Shown: positions 35,150 to 47,810 of the stretch, in pieces
How the letters are laid out: each line of letters starts with the position of its first letter
How positions within the stretch are numbered: the first letter of the stretch is position 1
Source of the DNA: Dillenia suffruticosa
Lineage: Eukaryota; Streptophyta; Magnoliopsida; Dilleniales; Dilleniaceae
DNA length: 64,000 bases
Direction of reading: 5' to 3'
Assembly: GCA_033439265.1 (NCBI GenBank)
Contig: JAVTVX010000020.1
Location: 18,246,001 to 18,310,000 of the forward strand
Notes under the pieces: generated by a model
What the model saw: only the letters and a program-made list of their open reading frames with translations
Told to the model about the DNA's origin: nothing
The model's database searches: none
Program-made: the position numbers and the translations under genes

Positions 35150-35349
35150 ACCAACATTGGTTGGTGCAGCCGGCCAAGAGGGCTGCACTATTCCACCACT
35201 TCTGGAGTTCGATTTGGGGTGGAAGCGGAAAAAATAAATGTCGGGAGATCCGCCCCCGCAAAGCGGACCCTATAGCGGTCTGTTTAGAATAGTCAGGACA
35301 CAACTCTAGACACTGGACGGTGGCCTAATCAAGGTATCAAAAAAAAATA
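35150..35349 (+). mobile_element. SINE (tRNA-derived), older copy with target duplication
   Basis: Shares with 41,197-41,434 the order CCAAC...TTGG, GGGAGA.CCGCCC, AAAGCGGACC, GGTCTGTTTAGAATAGTC, GGACGGTGGC and a short A-tail. It is flanked by an 11-bp duplication ACACTTTAGGT (35,139-35,149 and 35,350-35,360). The body is diverged and shortened, so it inserted earlier than the 41-kb copy. The layout resembles the Au-SINE family. Confidence 0.82.
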
Positions 35350-35360
35350 ACACTTTAGGT

Positions 35361-35835
35361 TATTCATCCATAAATTTATTTGTGTATATTCAAAAGATAA
35401 TAGTTAAAACTTTTCAATTTAATGGCAATAAAATATAGCACGCACGCTTATATTTGATGGAGTTATTGAATTCCTTACCCTTTTGGGAAAGGAAGGGATC
35501 CGCAGGAACATTGCATTTAGGTTATGTTTGGATTGAAATAAATTTTTTATTTTTATATTTGTATATTAGTAGAACTTTTGTGAAATTAATTTTCAAATCA
35601 AAATAGCATTTGGAACCAAAAATAAAATTTATAATTTATTTCTAACTTTACACAATTATGAATTTCTAAATCAGCGATATATATGTAGAACTTGCAAATG
35701 AAGTCCACTTGAGCTTGCGGAGTCTCATGTAGTGCTATTTTATCATATAATTATTCTTAAAGAAAGGAAAATTTAAGAATGATTAAGTAAATAATAAATT
35801 TCATATTTTATTTTTATCATTCCAAGCATAGTAAC
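35361..35835. other. No gene seen
   Basis: AT-rich intergenic stretch between SINE and CACTA-like element. Confidence 0.5.
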
Positions 35836-35837
35836 AC

Positions 35838-37019
35838 CCCTAGAAAACGAATTTTTAGCGACGGAAAAATCCGTCGCTGAAAGTCCCTTTTCCGTCGCTG
35901 AAAGGTATTAGTGACGGATTTTTTCCGTCATTAAATCCATCGAAAAAAGTGACCCCATAAATTTTTAGCAACGGATTTTTTTTCCGTCGTAAATATCAAC
36001 GTCGGATTAGCGACGGAAAAAATCCGTTGCTGATATTAGCAATGGAAACAAATCCGTCGCTGAAACAAAAAATAAAAATAAAAATAAAAATATATCAACG
36101 ACGAACCAGGTATCCATCGTTGATTTTTTAATTCTGAAAAAAAAAACCAGAGAAAACTCAGGAGCCTCCCCAAATTGCCCCCGGGCAGAATCGAACCCAT
36201 GCACAAGAGTGATGAAGAGAATTTTTTAATTCTGAAAAAAAAAAAAACCAGAGAAAACTAAGGATCCTCCCCAAATTGCCCCCCAGAATCAAACCCATAC
36301 ACAAGAGTGAGGAAGAGAGAACGCTAACCACTAAACCAAATTTATCTTTTAACCATATATCTTTATTTTATTTACTTATTATCTTTATCTCATATTTTTT
36401 AATAATAATAAAATAATATAAAATTATAATAAAATTATAAAATTATAAAATTATAATTAAAATAAAATAATAAAAATTTGAAAAAAAATAAAATAATATT
36501 ATTATTCTACAAAATAAAATAAAAATAAAAATTATTAAATTATTAAATAAAACTTAAAAATTAAAAAAATTAAAAAAATTAAAAAAATTAAAAAAATTAA
36601 AAAAATTAAAACATAAAAAAAATAAAAAAATCCGTCGATAATCCGTCACTAATCTGTTGGTAATCCGTCGCTAATTTTTCCATCGGTAATTCGTCACCAA
36701 TTTTCCGTCGCTAATCTGTCACTAATGATTGTGTATTTTTTTTTTTTTTTCCTTCACCAATTCACCGACAGATTACCGACGGAATATTTCCGTCTCTAAA
36801 TATTCTGTTGGTAATCTATCGCTGATAATTTTATAATTTTTTATTTTTATTTTTTTTGGTTTAGCGACGGAATTAAATTCCGTCGCTAATTTTTGTCGCT
36901 AATCTGTCTCTAATCCATAGGTATTCAGCCCGTCGCTAATCCATCGGAAATCCGTTGGTACTACCGACGTATTTTTTTCCGTCGGTATTTATCCGTCGCT
37001 GATACTAGTTTTTCTAGTA
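35838..37019. mobile_element. Non-autonomous CACTA-like element with GCGACGG subterminal repeats
   Basis: Inverted ends CCCTAGAAAAC (left) and TTTTTCTAGTA (right), read as decayed CACTAGAAA-type termini. Left subterminal repeats are TTAGCGACGG and CCGTCGCTGAAA (35,855-36,125); right ones are CCGTCGCTAAT and CCGTCGGTAAT (36,625-37,005). Inside is a ~100-bp tandem duplication (36,125-36,217 and 36,221-36,323), an AT-rich core, and on the minus strand a tRNA-like pair of Pol III boxes (B ~36,285-36,296, A ~36,322-36,340). No coding capacity. No clear 3-bp target duplication. Confidence 0.75.
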
Positions 37020-40000
37020 TTGTAATTCAATTAAATTTCAAGTTTTTATTTTAATTTTTAAATATAAGAGTTTATCTATAAATGAATTTCACAATTCAAT
37101 ACGTTTGAAATGAGGTCATGTTAATTTATTTTTTATTTGATTCTAAAAAATGGTTATGAGTTTTGTATCGTCTGCATTCACATATTTATATAGAGAAGTG
37201 CACAAAATATAATTAAAAATAATAAATAATAAATAAACAAACAAAGAGCCGTGTACATCTAGTAAAAGTTGAGTAATAACATGTCAAAAACAAGAATCAA
37301 TTGTTCGGTGCAGAGAGAGAGAGAAGGTTTGGACATGTAGGAAGTTATGCCCACGTTGGGGCATTTTTTTTTTTTTTTACCAAGGCTTAGTTTTGTTTTT
37401 CTTTTTTTTATAACCCACTAACCAACCATAACTAAAAATAATTCCTCTCTTTGGTCTCTTAATGTGCCTACGTGGAAAAAAAAAAGGTTGTGTGAGGCAC
37501 AGAATTCTCTCTTTACATTACCATGAACGGAGATGAGAGTGATTTTTCTATGAATACACATTACCGAGAGATTGAATATGATTCAAATACAAACTCTTCG
37601 GTAGGAGGGATTGATAAATTTTTAAGTAAGAAAATTTTTTCGATCATTAGATTCATCGGACTTTGAATTGAGGCATTATGGATCCTTGGTGATGGTTCAT
37701 TTTGTGATCATTATCTCGATCAAGAAACAACATGTACGGGAGAGTTCGCACTGTAGTTAATTTCTTGGAAGTGTATATATTAAGTTATTTATTCAAAAAT
37801 TTCAAACTTTTAATTTATACATTTTTATATGTAGTATAATAAATCTAATAGGACAAAAGAAACTGAGTGACCAATGAGAATGACAATAAAGATTGCAGAA
37901 TGAAGTGAGAGTTAGTTTTGGGGGAGTGGATTTTATTTTCTCAACTTTACAGAGAGGATTTATTTACCAAAGGAAATGCTAAAAACTTACAAAATTACCA
38001 ATATAAAGGTAAGAACTATATATTTTTTTTTCTATACTTTCCACAATGTTTAGTAATCATTTTTTCTATACTTAAATCAACTCTTAGTTTAGAAGCTTTT
38101 TGTTGAAGCTTTAACAACTGAGTAAGAGCCTGGGCTTGTATTAATAAAAAAGAAAAGTGAAGTGACAAAAATGGTGATGGCCCCATTTGTGCATGTGGTA
38201 GGTCAAATTTATGCCTTTTGTATATTTCCGGATGGTACAATATGGAAGAAAGTCATGCTGACTCTGAAGACAAAGTGCACTGCCCTATCAGGATTAAATT
38301 TGTCGGGGCAATATGACTTATTAATTGGTAATCGATAACACCAAGACAGATAAATCAGTTTCCATGGCAGAACTAACAAGTTGGTTTGGATTCTTGTTAT
38401 ATGTGTTAGAACCATGAAGGGGCAATTAACAGTGGGCATTTCCTATTTGAAAGTTACCTAGGAAAAACATTTTTATTTTCTTAAACAATTTTAATACCAT
38501 CAGGTTGCCAAATTATTGGAATTGAATGATAGAGAAATAATTGTTTGAAAAAGATTGAGCTCCAATTTTTCGTGGCCTTTTGATATTTGATGGATTGAGA
38601 TTGAGGGCTGAAAGCCTGGTAAGTGACGTGCATGTAAAGTAATCTTAGGCTTTGTCTATGTTCATTTCTATTTTAGTTCATTTTCACTTCGGTTATTCTC
38701 TCTCTTCAAATCAAGCACTTTAGCAGTAGTGGTGGCCCTATCAAGATTTTAAGCTTATCAATTCCCAAAATTCGTCTTCAATTTATGATTGCAAAAATTC
38801 AAGTAAAAACTGATTACTGCCCCATTGGATATCCATATAATTAGTAGCATTTACCATGTAAATTTCTCACTTTATTTTATTGTTTTATTTTGGTTTTATA
38901 GCTACTGTAAGTAAAATGTATGTTTTTGACTGCATCATATTAATGAAAGTCGAGGTTTCAATTTGAAAATGTTGTGTGTACACCAAGAATTAACAATAAA
39001 TACCGGGAGCCTGAATCATGAAAGCTGAAATGGCAGAAAGAAATTTACCACCAATTGTAATATTTGGTCACAGGGCACATGGATAGAAAGAAATTTACCA
39101 TCATTTGAGTTTATACCTCAAATGGCCTTTTGAAGTCTGTCGTTTGGCTGGAAACACTGGCTACTAAATCTCTCTCTCTCTCTCTCTCTCAATCTCCAGC
39201 CTTGAGTCGTCTTCTTTTTCAGCAGTACATTTTGTCTCACATGTTTGGTCGGTCGTCACTCTCAACCCTTTAGCCTTTTTAGGCTTACAAAAATTTCTAT
39301 GCATTGCATTGGATTATAGTTTCTAATATTAGAATTATTGCCCACCCTAATAAACCCATAATTGTTCATGATTAGATACTGTGGCATAATGTGAACCTTT
39401 GATGTGATATTTTATAGATCATACATATATTATCTTTGTGATGACATGTAATCCAATTGCCCAGAACTATAAAGGATTAGTGATATTGTATGACTTTGTT
39501 GGTTGGGAGGTCGTGTGAAGTATACTAGGCTCGCAAAGATTAACTTGTTAGGATCCATATGAAGAAATTTCTAACTCATAATATGAATGATTTTTAGGAT
39601 CCAGATGCTGACATGAGATCTATTCTTGAGAAAATAGGTGAACATTATTCCCAAGTATGCTTTATATATATATATGCTAGCAAAGCATTGTGTTTTTATT
39701 ATCTTTTGTGCATCTTTTCTCGATTCACATTGGTTTCAATATTGATGACCATGGATGATGATTGTATTTCTCTTCTCTCTTGAAGTCATTCCTTTTATAA
39801 GAGGAAATACATATTGTATGTTGTATTTTTTTCCTTTTAAAATTTGGTAACTTTAATTTGTTTGGCACCCATGGATAACAAATGAAAGGCAAACATGAAG
39901 AGTGTTTCTCAATTGAATTTGAAAAAAAATTATAACAAAAAAAAGTGAAGAAAAAATATATGGATGCATATATTAGTGCTACACTAAGGCTTTTGTGTGG

Positions 40001-40300
40001 ATGTATAAATATATGGGAGGCCTTAGAATCTGTCTCATAGCTTTTATTTGTTTTTTGGGGTAGATTTTGATTGGATCTAAGTTTTGGGGTTTTTAATCTG
40101 CTTGAAAAAGTATGCTGCTAAGTTTTATTGCATCCACTAGTTCATTCAAAAAGGGGGCTCCTTCGAATATGGCATATTTTGTGTATTTTCGGACATGTAC
40201 AAATGGAAGAAATGGGTATGCTAACTCTTTTGTCTCTTTGTTTCACGTTTTGTTTGTGAAGTCTATGATGGGATTCAATCGATTCACCAAATGTATGTCA
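37020..40300. other. No gene seen (3.3 kb)
   Basis: AT-rich intergenic DNA with a CT microsatellite at 39,169-39,191. Short open frames have no recognisable domain. A host exon could hide here, but I cannot support one. Confidence 0.45.
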
Positions 40301-40329
40301 AATATGTTAAACAAGGTAAAGGGTTATGC

Positions 40330-40556
40330 AAGCGGTGACAAAGGTCTAGACCTATGCCAACGGTGACCCTAGACGTTGGCATAGTTTCATACCGTTGCCG
40401 GCGGTCATACCTGCAAATATAGCCCTTTACTAGCCCTTTATAGTGGGTAGAAATTTTGACCGCAGGATAAAACTCCACAAGCTTTACTAACGATTTTAAG
40501 GTTTTTATCACTTGTTTTTTACCGCTACTAAAAGTCATTTTTTTTTTTTGGTAGTG
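40330..40556 (-). mobile_element. CACTA-type terminus (CACTACCAAAA on the minus strand)
   Basis: The plus strand ends TTTTTTTGGTAGTG at 40,556, so the minus strand starts CACTACCAAAAAAA, then ACTTTTAGTAGCGG. Phrases around GGTGAC, CTAGACGTTGGCATAG and CCGTTGCCGGCGGTCA (40,335-40,410) look like subterminal repeats. No partner end found, so this is one end of a truncated or decayed element. Confidence 0.55.
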
Positions 40557-40995
40557 TGCTGAATATTTGTTCATTTTCTTTTTTTTAAAAAAAAAAAGGG
40601 AGTTCACGAGTCCCAAAAAACAATACACATTAAAAACTTCTTTGTAATTAAAATCGGATATCTAATTCTGCATTTAAATATAACGCATCCCTTAATCTCT
40701 AATTTAAGTGTCTTGCTTACAAATTACTAACAAGTAAACCAAAGTTATAAATTTTGTGTCTTGTGGGGTTTGCAAACACATTTTGCCAATCTGCACCATA
40801 GTATCTGGATTCTGTTGGAAAAGTACTGTAAATTTGATTTCCAAATTAGTGAAATCTGTTTTCAAGAAAAAAAAATACAAAAAAAAAACGTCCGTTTAAA
40901 ATTATAAATAAATAAAAGGGGATTTAACTAAAAGGTTCAAATGTGATACATAGAACTAACGAATGCCAGAACTCATAAGTTTGATCAAAGAATAG

Positions 40996-41105
<110 letters not shown>

Positions 41106-41180
41106 GATGCATCTCCACCAATGGGCTTCAAAGTTAAAACTCAACCCCATATTGTAAAGTAGGCTTATTTGCTGTTGTTA

Positions 41181-41196
41181 AGATAGTTAGGCCCAC
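41181..41196. repeat. SINE target-site duplication, left
   Basis: AGATAGTTAGGCCCAC, repeated exactly at 41,435-41,450 after the A-tail. Confidence 0.93.
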
Positions 41197-41401
41197 CAAC
41201 GTGGGTTGGCTCAACTGGATGTGGGGTTGAGTTCCCTTAAGCATGACCGAGGTTCGATTCCCACCGGGAACATCGGGCCCTCATGTGTATGGAGCGTTCC
41301 CCGTTGGGAGACCCGCCCTCCGAACAGGAGCCACTGCAGCGGTCGGTCCGGATTAGTCGGGGCGAAACCCCGGATACCGGGCGGTGTCCAAGACATGGTA
41401 C

Positions 41402-41434
<33 letters not shown>
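41197..41434 (+). mobile_element. SINE (tRNA-derived, Au-SINE-like), young copy
   Basis: Starts CAACGTGGGTTGGCTCAA (A-box region, TGGCTCAACTGG). The B-box GGTTCGATTCC is at ~41,251-41,261, the body has GGTCGGTCCGGATTAGTCGG and GATACCGGGCGGTG, and it ends in an A-tail of about 32 nt. Flanked by a perfect 16-bp duplication, so insertion was by target-primed reverse transcription and is fairly recent. It would use LINE machinery in trans and Pol III from the internal boxes. Confidence 0.92.
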
Positions 41435-41437
<3 letters not shown>

Positions 41438-41450
41438 TAGTTAGGCCCAC
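41435..41450. repeat. SINE target-site duplication, right
   Basis: Exact 16-bp copy of 41,181-41,196. Confidence 0.93.
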
Positions 41451-42360
41451 ATTTACGCAATTCAAGACTAGGTCCTCCATCATTGGACAAGATTTGGGGA
41501 GAATCCTTCGATTTGATTTATGAGATTTTTGAGTGAAACTTCTGCATGCTTGAGCAAATTCTTACCTTTAGAATTAAGTGTAACTAAATGCGGGTGCCAA
41601 AGCAAAATTAAATAAAAATTCAGAATTTTCATATAAATACTTAAATATATTGGCCTTCAAAAACTCAATCGATCCATAACTTCTCTCGTACGGATTAGTC
41701 GGTTAGGATGATGATCACGAAACGAACCATCATCGCAATACCATAATATCTCAACTCAATATCCGGTGAATCTTTTGATGAAAGAAAATTTTTTATTAAA
41801 AAATTTCTCAATCTCTCAATCTCTCAATCATATTCTCATTTTAGAGAATATGTGTTTTATCTCTCAACTTTTCTCTCAAGGCAATATACAGAGGGCGTTA
41901 TTTTTTCAAGCGAGACTCTCTGCATTCATTCACGTACTTAGTCCCCAACAAAAGAGCGGGAGAGAACACCTTTTGAGGAAATAGGAGTAAGTGGGCGGTT
42001 ATTTTTGGAAAGGATTAACTACCCTTATTTAAATTTAAACTATTTACTTTTGGTAAAAGGCCCTTCATGGGCACATTTTACTAATATCTCTTATTTGTAC
42101 ATAAGAGCATTTTACGATCGTCATAAGATTACAACTCATGCGATCTATCACTTCCACTAATGGACTTTCATACAGAATTGGACGTCGTGCGACCAGTGAG
42201 TATACCTGCAAACAAAAACTTCTCGCTACACCTGTTAGGATGACTAACAAGCCACCATTAGTACAAAAAAAAAAACTCGTACTACAAACTCAATACAATT
42301 ACATCTATCGATCCATTTGGTTGTTTTGTTATATAGTCTATATAGTGATTAGATGCAATA
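41451..42360. other. No gene seen
   Basis: Intergenic DNA; a few TCTCAATC repeats at 41,805-41,835. Nothing else recognised. Confidence 0.5.
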
Positions 42361-42361
42361 C

Positions 42362-43600
42362 AAGGGCGGTTGTGGCATAATGGTTGATGGTTGTAAAATC
42401 CATGCTTCACACCTGAGTTTGAATATGCTCACCTACAACTTTTTTTTTTGGCATTTTCCTTGAATATTTCCCATTTGCATGAATGCCCCTCTCGCGGTTG
42501 AAACCGCGGGGGCACGCGGCTGCAACCGCGTAGGGGAGGGGCTCACATGGATTTTTGCAATTTCAATTTTTTTTTTTAGCTTCTCCACATGGTTTTTTTG
42601 CAAATTTTTTTTAAACTCTAAATAATGGTTTTTTTGTAATTTTTTTCTTTGCATTTTGCATGAATGCACATTTTCCATGAATATTTTTCATTTTACAAAT
42701 CATGATTATTAATATTAATCTAAATTATAATATATTAATAATTTAAAAAAATTATATATTTAATTACAAATATTTATTAAAATATATAATATTAATAAAA
42801 AAAAAAGAAAAAAAAGAAAAAAGTGCCAAAGGTAGAAGGAAAAAAAAAAGAATATGCGTGGTATCGAAACAGTTGTGGAATAGTGATGTGAGATGTCGAG
42901 TTTGAATTCATCCTAATGCATTTTTTGCATTATTTTGATTTTGCTCTTTGCATGAGCATTACACAGTTGAAACCGTGGGATGCCCGGTTGCAACCGCGTT
43001 TTTTGATTTTTTTTTTTTTTTTTTGCATTTTTTTTCTTCTCTAGACATTGTACAAGGGTTTTTAGATTTCATTTTGGTATTCAAAAATTCATTATATCAT
43101 TTTACTCTTTGCATGAGCTTTTCAAGGTTGAAACCGCAAGGCGGGTGGTTTCAACCGCGTTTTTTGCATTTTTTTACAATTTTTTTGCAATTTTGTTTTG
43201 TTTTGTTTTGTTTTATTTTGTGGACATTGTACAAGCATTTTTAGATTTCATTTTGATACCCAAAAATTCATTAGTTTGCATGAATTTTTGTATTTTGCAT
43301 GAAACATGAATTTTTGCATCAAATGGCCGGTTGCAACGGCCATGCCCATGGTTTCTACTGCGTTTTTTTTTTTTATTTGCATTTTTTTGTTTTTTTTTTG
43401 CATTTTTTGTATTCTTTTGTATTTTTTTTTTTTTTTGCCTTTTTTCCTCTCTTTTTTCCTCTCTAGACAACTCTTGATTGTACAAGGGTTTTTAGATTTC
43501 TTATTTTGGTGTCAAAAAATTCATTATTTTGCATGAATTTTTACATTTTGCATAAAATATGAATTTTTGTTTTGCAATTTTTTTTGAAAATTTTTTCTTG
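42362..43600 (+). mobile_element. Unclassified element with tRNA-like modules and GC-hairpin repeats
   Basis: At 42,369-42,426 a tRNA-like pair of boxes (TTGTGGCATAATGGTTGATG, then GAGTTTGAATA) is seen. A second pair is at 42,870-42,908. Between them is an AT core (TTATAATATATTAATAATTT) shared with 61,530-61,590. From 42,945 to 43,600 three diverged units of ~160-250 bp each contain a GC inverted repeat in T-rich DNA (GGTTGAAACCGC, GGTTGCAACCGCG). Each unit also has ATTGTACAAG.(G)TTTTTAGATTTC. A separate hairpin CGCGGTTGAAACCGCG is at ~42,494. No ORF, no clear ends or target duplication. Confidence 0.5.
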
Positions 43601-44349
43601 TAATTTTTTTTTTCATTTTTATTTGTGAAAAAATCTTAAATTGTTTGTTTGGTTCTACTACTTGCTTTTCTAGAATTGTGTGACTAAAAAATAGATGACT
43701 TGTACGTGCTCTCCTATTCAAAACATAACTTTCTGCCACAAGGACCTAATTTGAAGTTTTTTTCGGAACAATCAACAATTCAACTTTAGTTGCGCGCTCG
43801 GGATGCCCGCGCACGCCAAAATGGGAGGAATATATTAGTGGAGCGCACCAAAATGGAAGAAATATATTGACATAATCGTTAAATTTATTTATATTTATGT
43901 TAATGAAATCAAACCAATTTATTTTAATATAAATATAAAATTCATTATCTCATTACAATATGATTACAAGATGATGTCGTCGTTTTGGCAAAATTAATCA
44001 AATCACTTTACCATTGAAAATGTGTTGTCTTTCACAAAATTAAAGTAAAAATTTTGGATTAATTTAAATTACTTTATATTAGCAGATGAATGAACCAAAA
44101 AGTAATAAACCTAAACATGTGGCATAACAACGAGTATACTTTTTTAATATTGGTTATTTTAATAATCATATAATTAGATTAATATATCTATCAAATATAT
44201 CTATCAAGAATAATATTAATAATATTGTACAAAATAATATTAATAATATTACTAGTACAACATAAATTTTATCTCAACCCCTAACAACATTAATTTTGTC
44301 TTGACACCTAAGTGTCAACAATACTAATTGAGCAAGCAGTGATTACGTT
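43600..44349. other. Spacer before the copia element
   Basis: AT-rich. Short duplicates such as AATGGAAGAAATATATT (43,820-43,880) and AATAATATTAATAATATT (44,207-44,255) are visible. No gene. Confidence 0.5.
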
Positions 44350-45788
44350 TGTTGAGAAAATTATTGTTTTCTTAATTTTGATAATAACAAAATCTCTCAT
44401 GTGATTCTAATCAATTTATTTAATGTGCATAAATTTTTATTTAATATAAAAGTGATAGAACCAGTCATAGAATCAATTATAGAAGCAAGACTTATTTGGT
44501 TCTAAAAGTAAGATTTTTTTATATATGTTGAAAACCCAGCCAGTAAGGTAAGTATAGTTTGAGTATTACACTTAACCTATAATTGATCCGAGATGTATAT
44601 AAAAAATATCCTAACATGAGTACAATTCATATTCCACCACTTAAAAATTTTTCAAGTGTTGAAATGTGATCATTTGGACATATTTGGATAGTCATATCTT
44701 CTTATATGCTGAAATATTTCCAAAACCGAAAATTATGTTTCAAAGAAAGTGTGTGGAATTTCAATTTCAAGTGTTTACAGTTTAAATATCTTGCGGATAT
44801 GTTGGAAAAAAATCACTTAGAAGTTAGCTGGTTACCCATTTTTCACAACAAAATTATGTGTCAGAAAATGGTTGTCAACGGGTATTTGACTTTCGATAAC
44901 TTCACCACTAGTTTTGGATTTTTGAATTTGATTATACTATATTATAGTACTACAGTTGAACAGCAAATATGATGATTTGTGGCACAATTACCTTGAGATT
45001 TTGGTAGAGAAATAAATTGACAAACTTGGCTAGTTGTTCAGAAAATTTCAGAACTGGGAGCAGATTTTCTGGAGTAGGTTTCGAATGTTTTTGGGAAAGC
45101 AATCATCTGAATATAATCAAAACAGCTCTTGAATATGTTAGAGGGATATTTAAACTTCAGGAGAAAAATATTTACTTTCGGTAAATATCAAATTTCAAGA
45201 GTATTTGGAGTTTATTTTTTCGAAACTGTTGCAGTAATTCTGGAATTTTTACTGCTATTTGTTGAGTCTCTTTGCTATCAAATACAGTAACTATCAGCAG
45301 ATTTTTCATGGTGTAAGAATAGAGGATGTGAGAGGTTGAATGACTATCAATTTTTGATACTTCATAGCACCAAAAACTCAAAGCGAATCTTTGCAATTCT
45401 GAGCACCGCTGCTGTTATTTTTATTTACTTATCTTATAATCTTTGATTGAACATTTGTGTGATTTGTCTTCCATTGTTGGACGAAACAATCTTCATGGAG
45501 TAAAAATCAGAAGTCAACAAGTGGATGTATTGTGTTGTCTTGGATCATAGTAAAAACTAGCAGATTGTTAGAACCCGACTTGCTTGGCTGGAAGAATGGA
45601 TGTAGGCACAAGGTCGAGCCACTATAAACTAGATTTGTCTCCTTACTCTCTTATTTATTTTTGTTATATTTTTTATAAATTGACCATAGGTTTATTTAGA
45701 TCTAATTGGAGTTAGAAAAAAATTTGAAAAACCAATTTTAGACAATCAATTCAACCCTCTCCATTCTTGGTTATTTTTGGGACCAACA
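44350..45788 (+). repeat. 5' LTR of the copia element
   Basis: 1,439 bp, from TGTTGAGAAAATT to GGGACCAACA. Homologous along its length to 52,955-54,385. Confidence 0.93.
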
Positions 45789-45804
45789 ATTGGTATCAGA
45801 ACTG
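45789..45804 (+). promoter_or_regulatory. Primer binding site (initiator tRNA-Met)
   Basis: ATTGGTATCAGAACTG directly after the LTR; the family site is TGGTATCAGAGC, so two changes at its 3' side. Confidence 0.88.
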
Positions 45805-45847
45805 ATTCTCTACTCCATTAAAGAGATCTTTTTAGAGTATTTAATCC

Positions 45848-46790
45848 ATGACTTTTCCCTATAACTATGATCAAGCCGTGAATAGGACACCATATTTCGA
45901 CAGTGTAAACTTTTCCCATTGAAAATATAGGATTGAGACATTCATTCAAGCTACTGACTATGAGGTTTGGGAAGTGATAAATTCTGGAAATGTAGAAGTT
46001 AAATTACCTATTTATCACAAAGGATATTAAAAGAAAAATGTCGATTAATTCTCGTGCTAAGCACTTATTTTTATGTGCTATTTCACCAACTGAGTTTAAT
46101 TTAATTTCTTCATATGCAACAATAAAAGAAATCTAGAATAGGTTGTGTATTACACATGAAGGAACCAGCACTGTGAAAGAGATTCGAATCAATTTGTTGA
46201 TACAAGAATATGAGCTCTTTCGTTTTCAGCAAAGAGAAAGTGTAAAAGACATGTTCAATAGATTTTCTATAATTACTAATGAATTTGATTCTCTTGGAAA
46301 AAAGATTTCAGATTCTAATCAAGTAAGAAAAGTTCTTCGAGTATTGCCAAGAAGACTGCTATTGAGGAAGCCCAAAACCTGAACAATCTGTCTCTCAATG
46401 AATTAAGAGAAAAATTGATATCCTATGAATTTGAATATTTCACACTGCTGAATCTGAAAACAAGAAGAAGTATATTACATTTGCTGCTAAAGAGAATGAA
46501 AATTCTACAGAAGATGACAGTAGTGATCAAGACATCAACATGTTGGTTCAAAAGCTCTCCCGTGTCTTCAAGAACAAGGGTAAAAAGGTTTTAAATCTAA
46601 CAACTTTCAGAACTCACAAAATTTTAAATTTAGTGTAGGAAAGGACAATAGAAAAACAGAAAAGAATGATGAAAAAATCTGTTATGAGTGCAAAAAGAAG
46701 GGACACATTAAATATGAGTGTCCAGTACTGCTGAAAAAGATTAAAACATTCAAGAAGAAGAGCAAAGCAATGATAGTCATATGAAGTGAT
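45848..46790 (+). pseudogene. Copia gag remnant with zinc knuckle
   Basis: ATG at 45,848 opens 'MTFPYNYDQAVNRTPYFD', followed by a TGA where the conserved Trp of the WK motif is expected (~45,922). The UBN2-type gag core is at 46,143-46,370 ('ITHEGTSTVKEIRINLLIQE', 'VRKVLRVLP'). A CX2CX4HX4C zinc knuckle is at 46,680-46,721. An acidic Ser/Asp-Glu region follows with 'NLCLMAKDK' (~46,840). Several frameshifts and stops. Gag would form the virus-like particle and package the RNA; this copy cannot make a full protein. Confidence 0.88.
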
Positions 46791-46899
46791 TCAGAATATG
46801 AAGATTCAGAAGATGAATGCTCAGACGCATCAGATGAAGTTAATCTTTGTCTTATGGCAAAAGATAAAGTGATCTCTAAAAGTTCATTCAATATCGCTA

Positions 46900-47810
46900 A
46901 ATCTGACAAGAAGTTAAATATATTTTCAGAACTGAAAATAAAGTTAACATATTGGAAAATGAGAAGGATTTGTTTAGGCAAATTAAGAGCTTGTTGAACT
47001 TTGGAAATGAAACCAGTAGACCAGAAAATGAGGTACTGAAAACTGAAAACTATGAACTGAAAAATGAAATACATATTCTGAAAAATAAAATAGCTGAACT
47101 ATCAAAATTAATAGAAAATACATTTCAAAAGTTTTATGAAAGTGATAAGAAATTAACTAAGTTGCTTTCCATATAAAGGCTAGATTTTTTCAAACGATGT
47201 TTAGGGTATGTTAATGATCATGAGAAGGTTTCAAGTTTTAACAATAGCTGTTTTGTTAAAACTACAGAAACAGAAAATAAAATCACATTTCAGCCTGCAG
47301 AAAATGCTCACAGAACCATACAAATGTCTGCACAAAAAAAATCTAAATTTTGCTTCAAAAATTGCCTAGCAAACTGCACAAAACCTGCATAGAACTCCTT
47401 TACAGTCTGTACAAAACAAGCACAGAAATTTTTCGCAAACTACAGAAAAGTATCACAAAGTACCATACAGAAGTTCATATAGAAGCACCCATAGAAATCT
47501 TAGGCAGAAATCAAACTTTTATAAAAAATTTTATTCTGGATTTGGATATAATAAATTTGACAATATACAGAATTATTTCAGTTATAAACCTTATTATGCA
47601 AAAAATAAAAATAATATTGGTTCTTGCTACATATGTCATAAAATTGATCATTTTGCTAAAAGTTATTTTTTTAACAAATTTAGTGCATATCAAGGCAAAA
47701 TCAATTCATATACAAGCTTGTCTTCAAAAGGATCCAAATATGTTTGGGTTCCCAAGAACAGAAAATATTTTCTTTATGTGTAGGAACAAGAGGCAAAAAT
47801 CAAAGAAAAA
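46900..47810 (+). pseudogene. Copia gag/pol linker, coiled-coil region
   Basis: Lys/Glu/Asn-rich frames with heptad-like pattern (46,952-47,176: 'LKNEIHILKNKIAELSKLIE') followed by a low-complexity stretch with frameshifts (47,200-47,810). A degenerate second Cys/His-like patch, 'CYICHKIDHFAK', lies around 47,622 (Cys-X2-Cys, His). No other domain recognised. Confidence 0.6.
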
